Positions 52,677 to 60,872 of a stretch of 64,000 nt of DNA are shown here, one piece after another (position 1 is the stretch's first letter; each line of letters starts with the position of its first letter). The notes below the pieces were generated by a model. The model worked only from the letters and a program-made list of their open reading frames with translations. It was not told where the DNA came from and did not search any database. Made by a program: the position numbers and the translations under genes. Source of the DNA: DASSUW01 sp963774155 (lineage in GTDB: Bacteria; Actinomycetota; Thermoleophilia; Solirubrobacterales; Solirubrobacteraceae); NCBI GenBank assembly GCA_963774155.1, contig CAVZDW010000003.1, positions 186,001 to 250,000 of the forward strand, given 5' to 3'.

Positions 52677-53129
52677 TCAGGACGCGGGCCCGACCCTGCC
52701 GTGCCGGGTCACGACGACGCCCGCGGGAGCGTGCTTCTCGGGCGACGGGAGGCCCTCCAGCCGCCGCATGAAGGCGAGCGCCACACGCCGTGCGTGGCTC
52801 TTCGCGAGCTCCGCCCGCTCGCCGGCGAACCGCTCGTCCACCGTGGCGTTCCAGAGGTTGAGCCAGACGGCGAAGTGCCCGCCGCGCAGGCCGATCTTCA
52901 TGTGCAGCTCGGCATGGGGACGGAACGCGCCGCCGCCGTACGTCCGCGCGCCGAGCAGGATCGTCTCCCAGAACGACGCGATCCGCGGGACGTGCGCCTC
53001 GAGGTCGAGCTTCGCGACGTCGGTGAAGATGAAGCCGATCGTCGGATCCTCGAGCGCGCGGCCGTAGAACGCGCGAACGAGCCGCTCGCAGTCGGCCCGG
53101 GTCTCGATGTCGCGAAGGCCGACGGTCAC
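52677..53129 (-). CDS. group III truncated haemoglobin
   Basis: 150 residues. DIETRADCERLVRAFYGRAL, IGFIFTDVAKLDLEAHVPRI, FWETILLGARTYGGG, then FRPHAELHMKIGLRGGHFAVWLNL (proximal His in GGHF) and TVDERFAGERAELAKSHA: the pattern of TrHb3 globins (Ctb type), which bind O2/NO and are linked to nitrosative or oxidative stress. GTG 53129 is used; an upstream start would add unrelated residues. Divergent from a thioredoxin-reductase-like gene that might reduce it. Confidence 0.9.
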   Translation of the reverse strand: MTVGLRDIETRADCERLVRAFYGRALEDPTIGFIFTDVAKLDLEAHVPRIASFWETILLGARTYGGGAFRPHAELHMKIGLRGGHFAVWLNLWNATVDERFAGERAELAKSHARRVALAFMRRLEGLPSPEKHAPAGVVVTRHGRVGPAS

Positions 53130-53187
53130 ACGGATCAGCCTAGAGCCCGGCCCGACGCCACCGGGACGTGGTTGCCATCCTCGGTGC

Positions 53188-54156
53188 ATGAATGCAGACT
53201 GGGATTGCGTGATCGTGGGCGGCGGGGCCGCCGGGCTGAGCGCCGCGCTGGTACTCGGCCGTGCGCGCCGGCGGACGCTCGTCGTCGACGCCGGCGGTCA
53301 GAGCAACCTCGCGGCGCACGGGATCGGCGGGCTGCTCGGGCAGGACGGCCGGCCGCCCGCCGAGTTCTACGCCGCCGGGCGCGCCGAGCTGGAGGCCTAC
53401 CCGACCGTCAGCGTCCGGGCCGGCGAGGTGGTCGGCGGCAAGCGACTGGACGACGGGTTCGAGCTCGAGCTGGAAGACGGCTCGCGCGAGCTGACGCGCC
53501 GGGTGCTGCTGGCCACCGGCATGGACTACCGCCTGCCCGCCCTCCCGGGGATCCCCGAGCGCTGGGGCGGCACGGTGTTCCACTGCCCGTTCTGCCACGG
53601 CTGGGAGCTCCGCGACGAGCCGCTCGGCGTGCTCGACCGCGGCGCCACGGGCGCGCAGCGGGCGATCATGCTGCGCGCGTGGAGCGACGACGTGACGCTG
53701 CTGGCCGACGGGCCGGCCGAGCTCGAAGCCGAAGACGACGCGCGGCTCCGCGCCGCCGGCGTCACGGTCGACGAGCGCCGCGTCGCCGAGCTGCGCGGGC
53801 CTGGCGAGACGCTGACGGCCGTCGCGTTCGAGGACGGATCCGAGCGCCCGCTCGGCGGCCTGCTCGTGCCCGTGACGCTGCACCAGCGGTCACCGCTCGC
53901 CGAGCTCCTGGGCGCGACGCCGGCCGAGCCCGGCCAGATCGCCGCCGACGCCCTCGCGGTCGACACGATGCTCGCCACCACCGCGCCGGGCGTCTCCGCC
54001 GCGGGAGATCTGGGCGGCCAGATGCCCTCGGTCGCGAACGCGATCGCGAGCGGCGCGACCGCCGCCGCGATGCTCGTGCACGGGCTGATGGCAGAGCACG
54101 CTGACGGCTCCCGAGTTTCGCCACCGCACTCGGGGGTAGTGACGGGTCGCACATGA
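53188..54156 (+). CDS. thioredoxin reductase-like FAD oxidoreductase
   Basis: 322 residues. FAD motif DCVIVGGGAAGLSAALVLG, redox-active CPFC in FHCPFCHGWEL, and C-terminal FAD motif VSAAGDLGGQMPSVANAI. The NADPH segment (GVLDRGATGAQRAIML) lacks the usual GGGxSA, so cofactor use may differ; resembles the ferredoxin/bacillithiol-type and antibiotic-dithiol oxidases. Reduces or forms a disulphide. ATG 53188 faces the globin gene. The stop overlaps the next ATG (ATGA). Confidence 0.88.
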   Translation: MNADWDCVIVGGGAAGLSAALVLGRARRRTLVVDAGGQSNLAAHGIGGLLGQDGRPPAEFYAAGRAELEAYPTVSVRAGEVVGGKRLDDGFELELEDGSRELTRRVLLATGMDYRLPALPGIPERWGGTVFHCPFCHGWELRDEPLGVLDRGATGAQRAIMLRAWSDDVTLLADGPAELEAEDDARLRAAGVTVDERRVAELRGPGETLTAVAFEDGSERPLGGLLVPVTLHQRSPLAELLGATPAEPGQIAADALAVDTMLATTAPGVSAAGDLGGQMPSVANAIASGATAAAMLVHGLMAEHADGSRVSPPHSGVVTGRT

Positions 54157-54323
54157 TGCGCCTGCCACAGCCCGACCCTTACGAATCGCACGAGCCGCCC
54201 AGCCTGCACCTGCACGCGCCCACGGCCGTGTTCCTCGACGGCACCCCGACCGGACTCGACGACCGCCTCGCCGACGCGGCGCTCGAGTGGCGGCCCGGCA
54301 TGCTGATCGTGGTGCAGCACTAA
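54153..54323 (+). CDS. 56-residue protein coupled to the flavoprotein
   Basis: ATG 54153 to TAA 54321-54323, overlapping the preceding stop by 4 bases. PQPDPYESHEPPSLHLHAPT, VFLDGTPTGLDDRLADAALE, then RPGMLIVVQH. Short, soluble, no known motif; two HLH/His pairs could bind metal. The overlap and G/C third positions support translation. Placed just before the copper operator. Confidence 0.6.
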   Translation: MMRLPQPDPYESHEPPSLHLHAPTAVFLDGTPTGLDDRLADAALEWRPGMLIVVQH

Positions 54324-54335
54324 ACGCGTCTGGCG

Positions 54336-54350
54336 TACCCCCTAGGGGTA
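54336..54350. promoter_or_regulatory. CsoR-like copper operator
   Basis: TACCCCCTAGGGGTA, a 15-base palindrome of the CsoR type (ACCCC...GGGGT), upstream of the copper operon. Cu(I) binding by CsoR would relieve repression. The csoR gene is not in the window. Confidence 0.7.
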
Positions 54351-54364
54351 TGCTACGGTTCGCC

Positions 54365-54389
54365 CCTGATACCCCCTCCCCGTATCAGG
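54365..54389. promoter_or_regulatory. second inverted repeat before copper operon
   Basis: CCTGATAC, CCCCTCCCC, GTATCAGG: perfect 8-base arms around a C-rich 9-base spacer, 15 bases after the CsoR-like box. Could be a second operator or leader hairpin; its 3' arm runs into AGGAG (54387-54391), the ribosome site for GTG 54398. Confidence 0.5.
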
Positions 54390-54397
54390 AGCCTCCC

Positions 54398-54442
54398 GTG
54401 ACCAGCCAGACCCGCCCGTCCAGCCACGAGGCCGCCTCGTGA
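54398..54442 (+). CDS. 14-codon leader peptide of the copper operon
   Basis: GTG 54398 with AGGAG 6 bases upstream encodes a 14-residue peptide (VTSQTRPSSHEAAS) ending at TGA 54440-54442, whose stop overlaps the GTG of the next gene. The good ribosome site belongs to this mini-ORF, not to the next gene, so translation of the operon may depend on it. Could also be chance. Confidence 0.4.
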   Translation: MTSQTRPSSHEAAS

Positions 54443-55293
54443 GCGGCGCCGCCAAGCTCGCCGCCTTCGCCGCTGGGCTCGCCGCGCTGTTCGGCCTCGC
54501 GACGCTCGCCGGCGCGGCCGTCGGCCCCGAGCCCGGCGACGCCGACCGGCCGGCCGCCGAGGAGCACGGCGAGATGACGGCCGCACCGCACGGCGGCTCC
54601 GGCGGGCACGAGGTGCGCGGGCTCGCGGTCGCCGCCGACGGCCTCCGGATCGTCGTGGCCGACCCCGAGCTGCGACGCGGCCGCGATCAGACCCTGCGCT
54701 TCCGCATCACCGACGAGCACGGCGAGACGCTGCGCGCCTTCGACGTCAGCCATGAGCGCCGGATGCACCTCATCATCGCCCGGCGCGACCTGACCGGCTT
54801 CCAGCACCTGCACCCCGAGCAGGCCTCCGACGGGAGCTGGAGCACGGACGTGCGGCTCGCCGAGGCCGGGTCGTACCGGCTCTTCGCGGACTTCTCGCGC
54901 GCGGGAGACCCGGTGACGCTCGCCGCGGACCTCCGCGTCGACGGCGACGCCGACCTGCGCCCGCTTCCGGCGCCGCAGCCGGTCGCCGTCAGCGACGGCG
55001 GCTACGACGTCCGGCTCGATGCCGGGCACGCGCGCCCGGGCGAGGAGGCCGACCTACGCTTCACGATCACCCGCGACGGCGTGCCGGTCCGGACCGAGCG
55101 CTATCTCGGCGCCGGCGGACACCTGGTGGCGCTGCGCGAGGGCGACATGGCCTTCCTGCACGTGCATCCGACCGCCGAGGACTCCGTCCGGTTCGCCGCC
55201 ACCTTCCCCACCGAAGGGCGCTACCGGCTGTTCCTGCAGTTCCAGCACGATGGCCGGGTGCACACCGCAGCCTTCACCCAGGCGGTGAGCTAG
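54439..55293 (+). CDS. secreted His-rich copper-operon protein
   Basis: 284 residues: N-terminal helix/signal (LAAFAAGLAALFGLATLAG), a His/Met-rich linker (EEHGEMTAAPHGGSGGH), then two related beta domains, each with a histidine motif: MHLIIARRDLTGFQHLHP at ~110 and HLVALREGDMAFLHVHP at ~235. The paired HLHP/HVHP motifs suggest metal binding outside the membrane. Family not named with certainty (YtkA/FixH-like beta sandwich possible). GTG 54439 overlaps the leader stop; copA starts 2 bases after its stop. Likely passes or buffers Cu in the copper operon. Confidence 0.8.
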   Translation: MSGAAKLAAFAAGLAALFGLATLAGAAVGPEPGDADRPAAEEHGEMTAAPHGGSGGHEVRGLAVAADGLRIVVADPELRRGRDQTLRFRITDEHGETLRAFDVSHERRMHLIIARRDLTGFQHLHPEQASDGSWSTDVRLAEAGSYRLFADFSRAGDPVTLAADLRVDGDADLRPLPAPQPVAVSDGGYDVRLDAGHARPGEEADLRFTITRDGVPVRTERYLGAGGHLVALREGDMAFLHVHPTAEDSVRFAATFPTEGRYRLFLQFQHDGRVHTAAFTQAVS

Positions 55294-55295
55294 CC

Positions 55296-57512
55296 GTGGC
55301 GACCGAGCACGTCGAGCTGCCCATCACCGGGATGACCTGCGCCTCCTGCGCCAACCGGATCGAGCGCAAGCTGAACACCCTCGATGGCGTCAGCGCCACG
55401 GTCAACTACGCGACCGAGAAGGCGACGGTCGAGTTCGACGCGGCGGCGGTCGCGCCCGAGCAGCTCGTCGCCGCCGTGGAGGCCGCCGGCTATCAGGCCG
55501 TCGTGCCGTCGGCCGATCAGACCGACGAGACCGAGGAGACCGACGAGACCGCGCCGCTGCGCCGGCGGCTGCTCGTCTCGCTCGCGCTCATGCTGCCGGT
55601 GCTCGCGATGGCCATGATCCCGCCGCTCCAGTTCGACAACTGGCAGTGGCTGTCGCTGACGCTCGCCGCGCCCGTCGTCGTGTGGGGCGCCTGGCCGTTC
55701 CACCGCGCGGCGTGGGCGAACCTGAGGCACGCGACGGCGACCATGGACACGCTGATCTCCATCGGCGTGCTCTCCGCGTTCGCCTGGTCGCTCTACGCCC
55801 TCTTCCTCGGCGACGCCGGCATGCCGGGCATGACCATGGCCTTCGACCTGTGGCCGGACCGCGGCGCGGGCAACGACGAGATCTACCTCGAGGTCGCCAC
55901 CGCGGTCACCGTCTTCATCCTCGCCGGCCGCTACTTCGAGGCGACGGCCAAGCGGCGAGCCGGCGCCGCCCTGACCGCCCTGCTCGAGCTCGGGGCCAAG
56001 GACGTCGCCGTCCTCGCCGCCGACGGCAGCGAGCGCCGCGTGCCGGTCGAGCAGCTCGCGGTCGGCGACCGCTTCGTCGTCCGGCCGGGCGAGAAGGTCG
56101 CGACCGACGGCGTCGTCGAGGAGGGCGCCAGCGCCGTCGACCAGTCCCTCCTCACCGGCGAGTCGGTGCCGGTCGAGAAGCGGCCCGGCGACGAGGTCGC
56201 GGGAGCGTCGGTCAACGCCGGAGGCCGCCTGATCGTCCGGGCGACGAAGATCGGCGCCGACACGGCCCTCGCCCAGATCGCCAGGCTCGTGACCGACGCG
56301 CAGAGCGGCAAGGCGCCCGTCCAGCGGCTCGCCGACCGCATCTCCGGCGTCTTCGTGCCGATCGTGATCGGCCTCGCCGTGGCCACGCTCGGCTTCTGGC
56401 TCGGCGCCGGCGAGAGCCTCGCGTTCGCGTTCACCGCCTCCGTCGCCGTGCTCATCATCGCCTGCCCGTGCGCGCTCGGACTGGCGACGCCGACGGCGCT
56501 GCTCGTCGGCACCGGCCGCGGCGCGCAGCTCGGGCTGCTCATCAAGGGCCCGGAGATCCTCGAGTCGACCCGCACGGTCGACACGATCGTGCTCGACAAG
56601 ACCGGCACGGTCACGACCGGCCGCATGAGCCTGGTCGACGTCGCGACGGCGGACGGCGAGGATCGCGCCGCCGTGCTCGGCGTGGCCGGCGCGGTGGAGG
56701 ACGCCTCCGAGCATCCCATCGCGCAGGCGGTGGCCGCCGCGGCGCGCGACGAGCTTGGCTCGCTCCCGGCCCTGGAGGGATTCGCCAACCACGAGGGCCT
56801 CGGGGTCGAGGGCATCGTCGACGGCCGCGGCGTCCAGGTCGGGCGGCCGGCGTTCATGGCCGAGTGGGGCCTGCAGCTGCCGGACGCGCTCGAAGCCGCG
56901 CGGCAGGACGCCGAGTCGCAGGGCCGCACCGCCGTCGCCGTCGCCTGGGACGGCGCGGTCCGCGGGCTGCTCGTGGTGGCCGACACCGTCAAGCCGACCT
57001 CGGTCGAGGCCGTCGCGGCGCTCAAGGCGCTCGGCCTGCGGCCCGTCCTGCTCACGGGCGACAACGCGACCACCGCCCGCGCCGTGGCCGCCGCGGTCGG
57101 GATCGACGAGGTCATCGCCGAGGTGCTCCCCTCCGGGAAGGCCGCGGTCATCCGCGACCTCCAGGCGCGCGGTCACGTGGTCGCCATGGCCGGTGACGGC
57201 GTCAACGACGCTCCGGCGCTCGCCCAGGCCGATCTCGGACTGGCCATCGGCACCGGGACCGACGTCGCCATCGAGGCGTCCGACCTCACGCTCGTCTCCG
57301 GCGACCTGCGCGCCGCGGCCGACGCGATCCGTCTCTCGCGCGCGACCCTGCGCACGATCAAGCAGAACCTCGCGTGGGCGTTCGGCTACAACGTCGCCGC
57401 CCTGCCGCTGGCCGCCGCCGGCCTGCTCAACCCGCTGATCGCCGGCCTCGCCATGGCGCTCTCCAGCCTCTCGGTCGTCGCCAACGCCCTGCGGCTGCGC
57501 CGGTTCCCGTGA
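55296..57512 (+). CDS. copA: copper-translocating P1B-type ATPase
   Basis: 738 residues. N-terminal HMA domain with GMTCASCANRIE (Cys15, Cys18), eight helices, actuator motif LTGESVPVEK, membrane CPC in IIACPCALGLATPTALLV (Cu+ export type), phosphorylation site VLDKTGTVTTG, HP motif in ASEHPIAQAV, and GDGVNDAPALAQADLG. Exports Cu(I) at ATP cost. A long His-poor linker. GTG 55296 is 2 bases after the preceding stop. The CsoR-like box upstream fits copper-induced expression. Confidence 0.95.
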   Translation: MATEHVELPITGMTCASCANRIERKLNTLDGVSATVNYATEKATVEFDAAAVAPEQLVAAVEAAGYQAVVPSADQTDETEETDETAPLRRRLLVSLALMLPVLAMAMIPPLQFDNWQWLSLTLAAPVVVWGAWPFHRAAWANLRHATATMDTLISIGVLSAFAWSLYALFLGDAGMPGMTMAFDLWPDRGAGNDEIYLEVATAVTVFILAGRYFEATAKRRAGAALTALLELGAKDVAVLAADGSERRVPVEQLAVGDRFVVRPGEKVATDGVVEEGASAVDQSLLTGESVPVEKRPGDEVAGASVNAGGRLIVRATKIGADTALAQIARLVTDAQSGKAPVQRLADRISGVFVPIVIGLAVATLGFWLGAGESLAFAFTASVAVLIIACPCALGLATPTALLVGTGRGAQLGLLIKGPEILESTRTVDTIVLDKTGTVTTGRMSLVDVATADGEDRAAVLGVAGAVEDASEHPIAQAVAAAARDELGSLPALEGFANHEGLGVEGIVDGRGVQVGRPAFMAEWGLQLPDALEAARQDAESQGRTAVAVAWDGAVRGLLVVADTVKPTSVEAVAALKALGLRPVLLTGDNATTARAVAAAVGIDEVIAEVLPSGKAAVIRDLQARGHVVAMAGDGVNDAPALAQADLGLAIGTGTDVAIEASDLTLVSGDLRAAADAIRLSRATLRTIKQNLAWAFGYNVAALPLAAAGLLNPLIAGLAMALSSLSVVANALRLRRFP

Positions 57513-57519
57513 CGCGCGC

Positions 57520-58434
57520 TTACGGCGTGACGGCGACGGCGGGTTGCGGCTCGGGGACCACGGCGGCGGGCCGTGCCGCCCAGAGACGGTCGAGGCCCGC
57601 CCACGCCGCGTAGGCGAGCGCTCCCGCCGTTCCCGTGGCGGTCAGCAGGACGCCGGCCGCGGCGGCCAGCGCGGGCCCGTCGGCGCCGAGGATGACCACC
57701 ACGGCGGCCGCGCCGACGCTCGGGCCGATCGGGAGCTGGCTGAGCGTGACCATCGCGATCAGCACCGCGACGGCGTCGAAGACCGAGGCGTCGACGCCGA
57801 CGGCGTGGAGCATGAGCCAGTTGCGCGCGATCTGGGCGCCGACCGCCACGAGGACCAGCGCCACGACCCGGTTGCGGCCGCCGAGGCTGCGCAGCACGGC
57901 CAGACCGCTGCAGAAGCCCTCGCGCCACCGCCCCGCGACCCTCCGCAGGCCGGCGGCGAGGAGGACCGCGACGGCCAGGAACACGAGCGGCAGCCACCAG
58001 GGGAGGCCCAGCGGACCGACGAGCGTGAACGACGTCAGCGCCGCGAGCACCGCCTCGATGGTGATGATCGGGATCTCGGCGGCGATCAGCGCCGGGACGC
58101 GCGGGCATTCGGCGGGGGCAGCGCGGCGCAGGGCGCCGATGCGCGCCGCCGTCCCGACGTGGCTGTTGAGCTGGCTGCCGAGGTAGCCCAGGCTCGCCGC
58201 CCGGTACAGGGACCGGCGGCCGACGGTCCCGCCCGCGGCCGTGACGCAGACGTGCCAGGCCTCGGTCCGCGACACCAGCGCGAGCAGCTGCAGCGCCGTC
58301 GCCACCAGCAGGATCCAGAGCGGAGCGGACCGCAGGGCCGTGCCGAATTCCTCGCGGTGGTCGGCCAGCACGTACGCCAGCACAGCGGTGACCACGAGCG
58401 CCCCGGCGATAGGCGTAAGGCGACGGATGTCCAA
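57520..58434 (-). CDS. lysylphosphatidylglycerol synthase-like flippase domain protein
   Basis: 304 residues, about eight helices, of the UPF0104/LPG_synthase_TM family (MprF flippase domain, AglD). SYLGSQLNSHVGTAARIGAL-type region with SLGYLGSQLNSHVGTA and SQLPIGPSVGAAAVVVILG in later helices. Likely translocates a lipid or lipid-linked sugar; no synthase domain. ATG 58434. Convergent with copA by 8 bases and divergent from the cold-shock gene. Confidence 0.83.
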   Translation of the reverse strand: MDIRRLTPIAGALVVTAVLAYVLADHREEFGTALRSAPLWILLVATALQLLALVSRTEAWHVCVTAAGGTVGRRSLYRAASLGYLGSQLNSHVGTAARIGALRRAAPAECPRVPALIAAEIPIITIEAVLAALTSFTLVGPLGLPWWLPLVFLAVAVLLAAGLRRVAGRWREGFCSGLAVLRSLGGRNRVVALVLVAVGAQIARNWLMLHAVGVDASVFDAVAVLIAMVTLSQLPIGPSVGAAAVVVILGADGPALAAAAGVLLTATGTAGALAYAAWAGLDRLWAARPAAVVPEPQPAVAVTP

Positions 58435-58459
58435 GCACGCTACTGTGTGCCAGGTAAAA

Positions 58460-58481
58460 GCCGGGTCACAAGCGACCCGGC
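58460..58481 (+). other. perfect hairpin in the cold-shock gene leader
   Basis: GCCGGGTC, ACAAGC, GACCCGGC: 8-base stem in the 129-base region upstream of the cold-shock gene, 83 bases before its start. Long leaders that refold at low temperature are known for cspA; here function is inferred from position only. Confidence 0.4.
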
Positions 58482-58563
58482 GACGCAGTGCCTAGCGCCC
58501 GCAGTTGTCGCGTTACCCGCTTCTCCCGCGTTCGCAGTGCACACGACGCCGTGGAGGAAAAAC

Positions 58564-58767
58564 ATGGCTACCGGAACCGTCAAGTGGTTCAGCGACGACA
58601 AGGGCTTCGGCTTCATCACGCCCGACGAGGGGTCCAAGGACCTCTTCGTGCATCACAGCGCGATCAACGGCTCGGGCTTCAAGACGCTCGCCGAGGGCGC
58701 CAAGGTGTCGTATGACGCCGAGGCCGGGCCCAAGGGCCCGAGCGCCGCGAACGTCACCACGATCTAG
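58564..58767 (+). CDS. cspA: cold-shock protein (CspA family)
   Basis: 67 residues, single-stranded RNA/DNA-binding OB fold. TGTVKWFSDDKGFGFITPD (RNP1 KGFGFI) and DLFVHHSAI (RNP2), ending GPSAANVTTI. Acts as RNA chaperone at low temperature or in general stress. ATG 58564 has GGAGG 8 bases upstream. Followed by a terminator, so monocistronic. Confidence 0.97.
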   Translation: MATGTVKWFSDDKGFGFITPDEGSKDLFVHHSAINGSGFKTLAEGAKVSYDAEAGPKGPSAANVTTI

Positions 58768-58780
58768 GCGCGATCGCCCA

Positions 58781-58805
58781 GGGGGCCGGGTCCACCCCGG
58801 CCCCC
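58781..58805 (+). terminator. terminator of the cold-shock gene
   Basis: GGGGGCCGGG, loop TCCAC, CCCGGCCCCC: perfect 10-bp stem, 13 bases after the stop. Confidence 0.8.
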
Positions 58806-58918
58806 GGTCGTCGGCCGGCACAGGGAGTAGGCTGTAACAAGACGCACGCCAGGCTCCTTCGCCTCCCTCCCTTCGCGTGCGGCTTCGATCCCCGAGGGAC
58901 GCGAGCCAGGAGTGGCAG

Positions 58919-59116
58919 ATGGCATCGCAGCCGCCAGTGCGCATGAACGCGCGACCGAGGGCCAAGACGCCCGCGGAGCGGGCCGACGAGGCCACCGCCG
59001 TGCAGCGGCGGCTCAAGGCGGAGGCGGCCGAGCGCCGGCGCATCGCGGCCGCGAAGGCTCCCGGCGACACGTCGGCTCCTCGCGCACGCGCCAGCGGCCG
59101 TAGGCGCACGCCTTAG
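58919..59116 (+). CDS. small basic protein, Ala/Arg/Lys-rich
   Basis: 65 residues, start ATG 58919 with AGGAG 6 bases upstream. Strongly basic and helical: ARPRAKTPAERADEATAVQR, RLKAEAAERRRIAAAKAPGD, and a basic tail RARASGRRRTP. No known domain; may bind nucleic acid. Lies after the cold-shock gene and before a similar small basic protein. Confidence 0.7.
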   Translation: MASQPPVRMNARPRAKTPAERADEATAVQRRLKAEAAERRRIAAAKAPGDTSAPRARASGRRRTP

Positions 59117-59209
59117 TCGTATCCGCAGTCCCCGCGTCTCCGCTCGTCGGACGCGCGGTCGTCCAGAGACGCTCGCGCGCTCGGAACCCACGAGAAGGGA
59201 CGTACCTGC

Positions 59210-59395
59210 ATGGCTTCCAACGCCAAGAAGAAGACCACGATGGCAAAGCTGAACCGTGAGCGCGCGCTCCAGGAGCGCCGGATGGAGAAGCAGGTCAAGA
59301 AGGCGATGCGCAAGCGCGCAGCCGCCGAGGAGCAGACGGCCGAGACGGCCGAGACGACCGAGACGACCGAGACGCCGGTCGAGCAGGCCAGCTGA
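59210..59395 (+). CDS. small basic protein with acidic Glu/Thr tail
   Basis: 61 residues. Lys/Arg-rich helix (KKKTTMAKLNRERALQERR, MEKQVKKAMRKRAAAEEQ) followed by an acidic low-complexity tail (TAETTETTETPVEQAS). ATG 59210, ribosome site weak. Charge-segregated small proteins often bind RNA or ribosomes; not recognised further. Base use normal. Confidence 0.65.
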   Translation: MASNAKKKTTMAKLNRERALQERRMEKQVKKAMRKRAAAEEQTAETAETTETTETPVEQAS

Positions 59396-59493
59396 CACGG
59401 CCGTCTCGCCGGGCCGCGCGCTGAGTCAGGCGGCCTTGCGCGCTCGAACCCGTTGCGCATAGGGTCGCGCAGACCCAACGAGGAGGCCGGGAA

Positions 59494-60864
59494 ATGCGCG
59501 TGCTCATCCAGCTTCGAGCGACCCCTCAGCTTCGGGCGGCGATGGCGGCCGGCGGCCCCGTGCCGCCCAGCACGACCGAGGCCGCCGCGCTCGTCCCGGC
59601 CGGTCTCGTGCTCGACGCGGGGTTCGAGCCCGTCCCGATGCCGTCCCCGCGGCTCGACGACGGGGACGGGCGCCTGCTCGCCCTGTCCGCCCCGATGGAG
59701 TTCTCGACCGCGCCCGGAGACGTGACCCAGCTCGTGCGCGGCACGATCCCCGACGACGACTCGCAGACGGACGTGATCTCCGAGGCGATCTCGCACCCCG
59801 GCGTCGTCGGCGTGTTCTCCGATCCGGTGGTCGAGAACTGCCTGACGTGCATCGGCGACCCGCCGGTCGGCAACGCCGCCAAGGTCGCCCAGCTGCTCGA
59901 GGTCCCCAAGCTCGAGGCCGCCGGCATGACCGGGCAGGGCGTGAACCTGGCCATCGTCGACACCGGCATCAACGTCGCGCATCTGCGCGCCAAGGGCCAG
60001 CCGGCCAAGCTCGGCGCCGGCAAGCACTTCACTCCCGCCGGCGTGACCACCGACCCGGGCAAGCACGCCGTCGACCACGGCACGATGTGCGCCTTCGACG
60101 CCGGCATCGCCGCCCCGAAGGCCACGTTCCTCGACCACGCGGTGCTCCTCTCGCAGCGCCAGGGGCCGACGGTCATGTCCGGCCTGCTCAGCGATGCCCT
60201 GCGCTCGTACGCGAAGCTCCGGCGGATCCTCGACGCCATGCCCGCCAATCGCAAGGCGCTGGTCGTCAGCAACTCCTGGGGCATGTTCGACCCCGAGTGG
60301 GACTTCCCCGTCGGGCATCCCGGCAACTACAGCAACAACCCCCGGCACCCGTTCAACGTGACCGTCGCGAGCCTCGAGGTCGCGGGCGCCGACATCCTCT
60401 TCGCCGCCGGCAACTGCGGCCGCGAATGCGAGGACGGGCGCTGCAACTTCCGCCGCCGCCCCGTGTGCGGCGCCAACTCGCACGGGCGCGTGCTCAGCGT
60501 CGCCGGGATCGACACCCGGCGCCAGCGGGTCGGCTACTCCTCGCAGGGCCCGGGCCGCCTCGCGGCGCAGAAGCCCGACCTGGCCGTCTACACGCACTTC
60601 CGCGGCTCCGGTGTCTTCGCCCCCGACCCGGACGGCGGCACGTCCGCGGCCTGCCCGGTGCTCGCCGGCGTGGTGGCCGCGGTCCGGACCAAGTTCTCCG
60701 CGACGCGCCTGCCGCCGGCCGCGCTGCGGTCGTTGCTCACCAAGACGGCGGACGACCTCGGGGGCCTCGGCTTCGACTTCGACCACGGCTGGGGCGCCGT
60801 CAACACGACGGCGCTCCTCGAAGCGCTCAACGGGGTCCCCGCCGCGGCGCGCCGCCGCCGCTAG
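59494..60864 (+). CDS. S8 (subtilisin-like) protease without signal peptide
   Basis: 456 residues. Catalytic triad: Asp156 (AIVDTGIN), His195 (VDHGTMCA), Ser384 (GGTSAACP), oxyanion Asn307 (AAGNCG). Residues 1-110 (RVLIQLRATPQLRAAM, ISHPGVVGVFSDPVV) look like an I9-type propeptide. No signal peptide or membrane helix, so it appears cytoplasmic or exported by an unseen route, which is unusual for S8. Several Cys (NCLTCIGD; CGRECEDGRCNF; PVCGAN) might bind metal or form disulphides. ATG 59494. Followed after 8 bases by a small partner gene. Confidence 0.9.
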   Translation: MRVLIQLRATPQLRAAMAAGGPVPPSTTEAAALVPAGLVLDAGFEPVPMPSPRLDDGDGRLLALSAPMEFSTAPGDVTQLVRGTIPDDDSQTDVISEAISHPGVVGVFSDPVVENCLTCIGDPPVGNAAKVAQLLEVPKLEAAGMTGQGVNLAIVDTGINVAHLRAKGQPAKLGAGKHFTPAGVTTDPGKHAVDHGTMCAFDAGIAAPKATFLDHAVLLSQRQGPTVMSGLLSDALRSYAKLRRILDAMPANRKALVVSNSWGMFDPEWDFPVGHPGNYSNNPRHPFNVTVASLEVAGADILFAAGNCGRECEDGRCNFRRRPVCGANSHGRVLSVAGIDTRRQRVGYSSQGPGRLAAQKPDLAVYTHFRGSGVFAPDPDGGTSAACPVLAGVVAAVRTKFSATRLPPAALRSLLTKTADDLGGLGFDFDHGWGAVNTTALLEALNGVPAAARRRR

Positions 60865-60872
60865 CCTTGACG

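Noticed and set aside
53188..54156. Genuine thioredoxin reductase (TrxB)
   Set aside because: CPFC replaces the TrxB CATC, the NADPH motif is atypical, and no thioredoxin gene is adjacent, so only the broader family is called.
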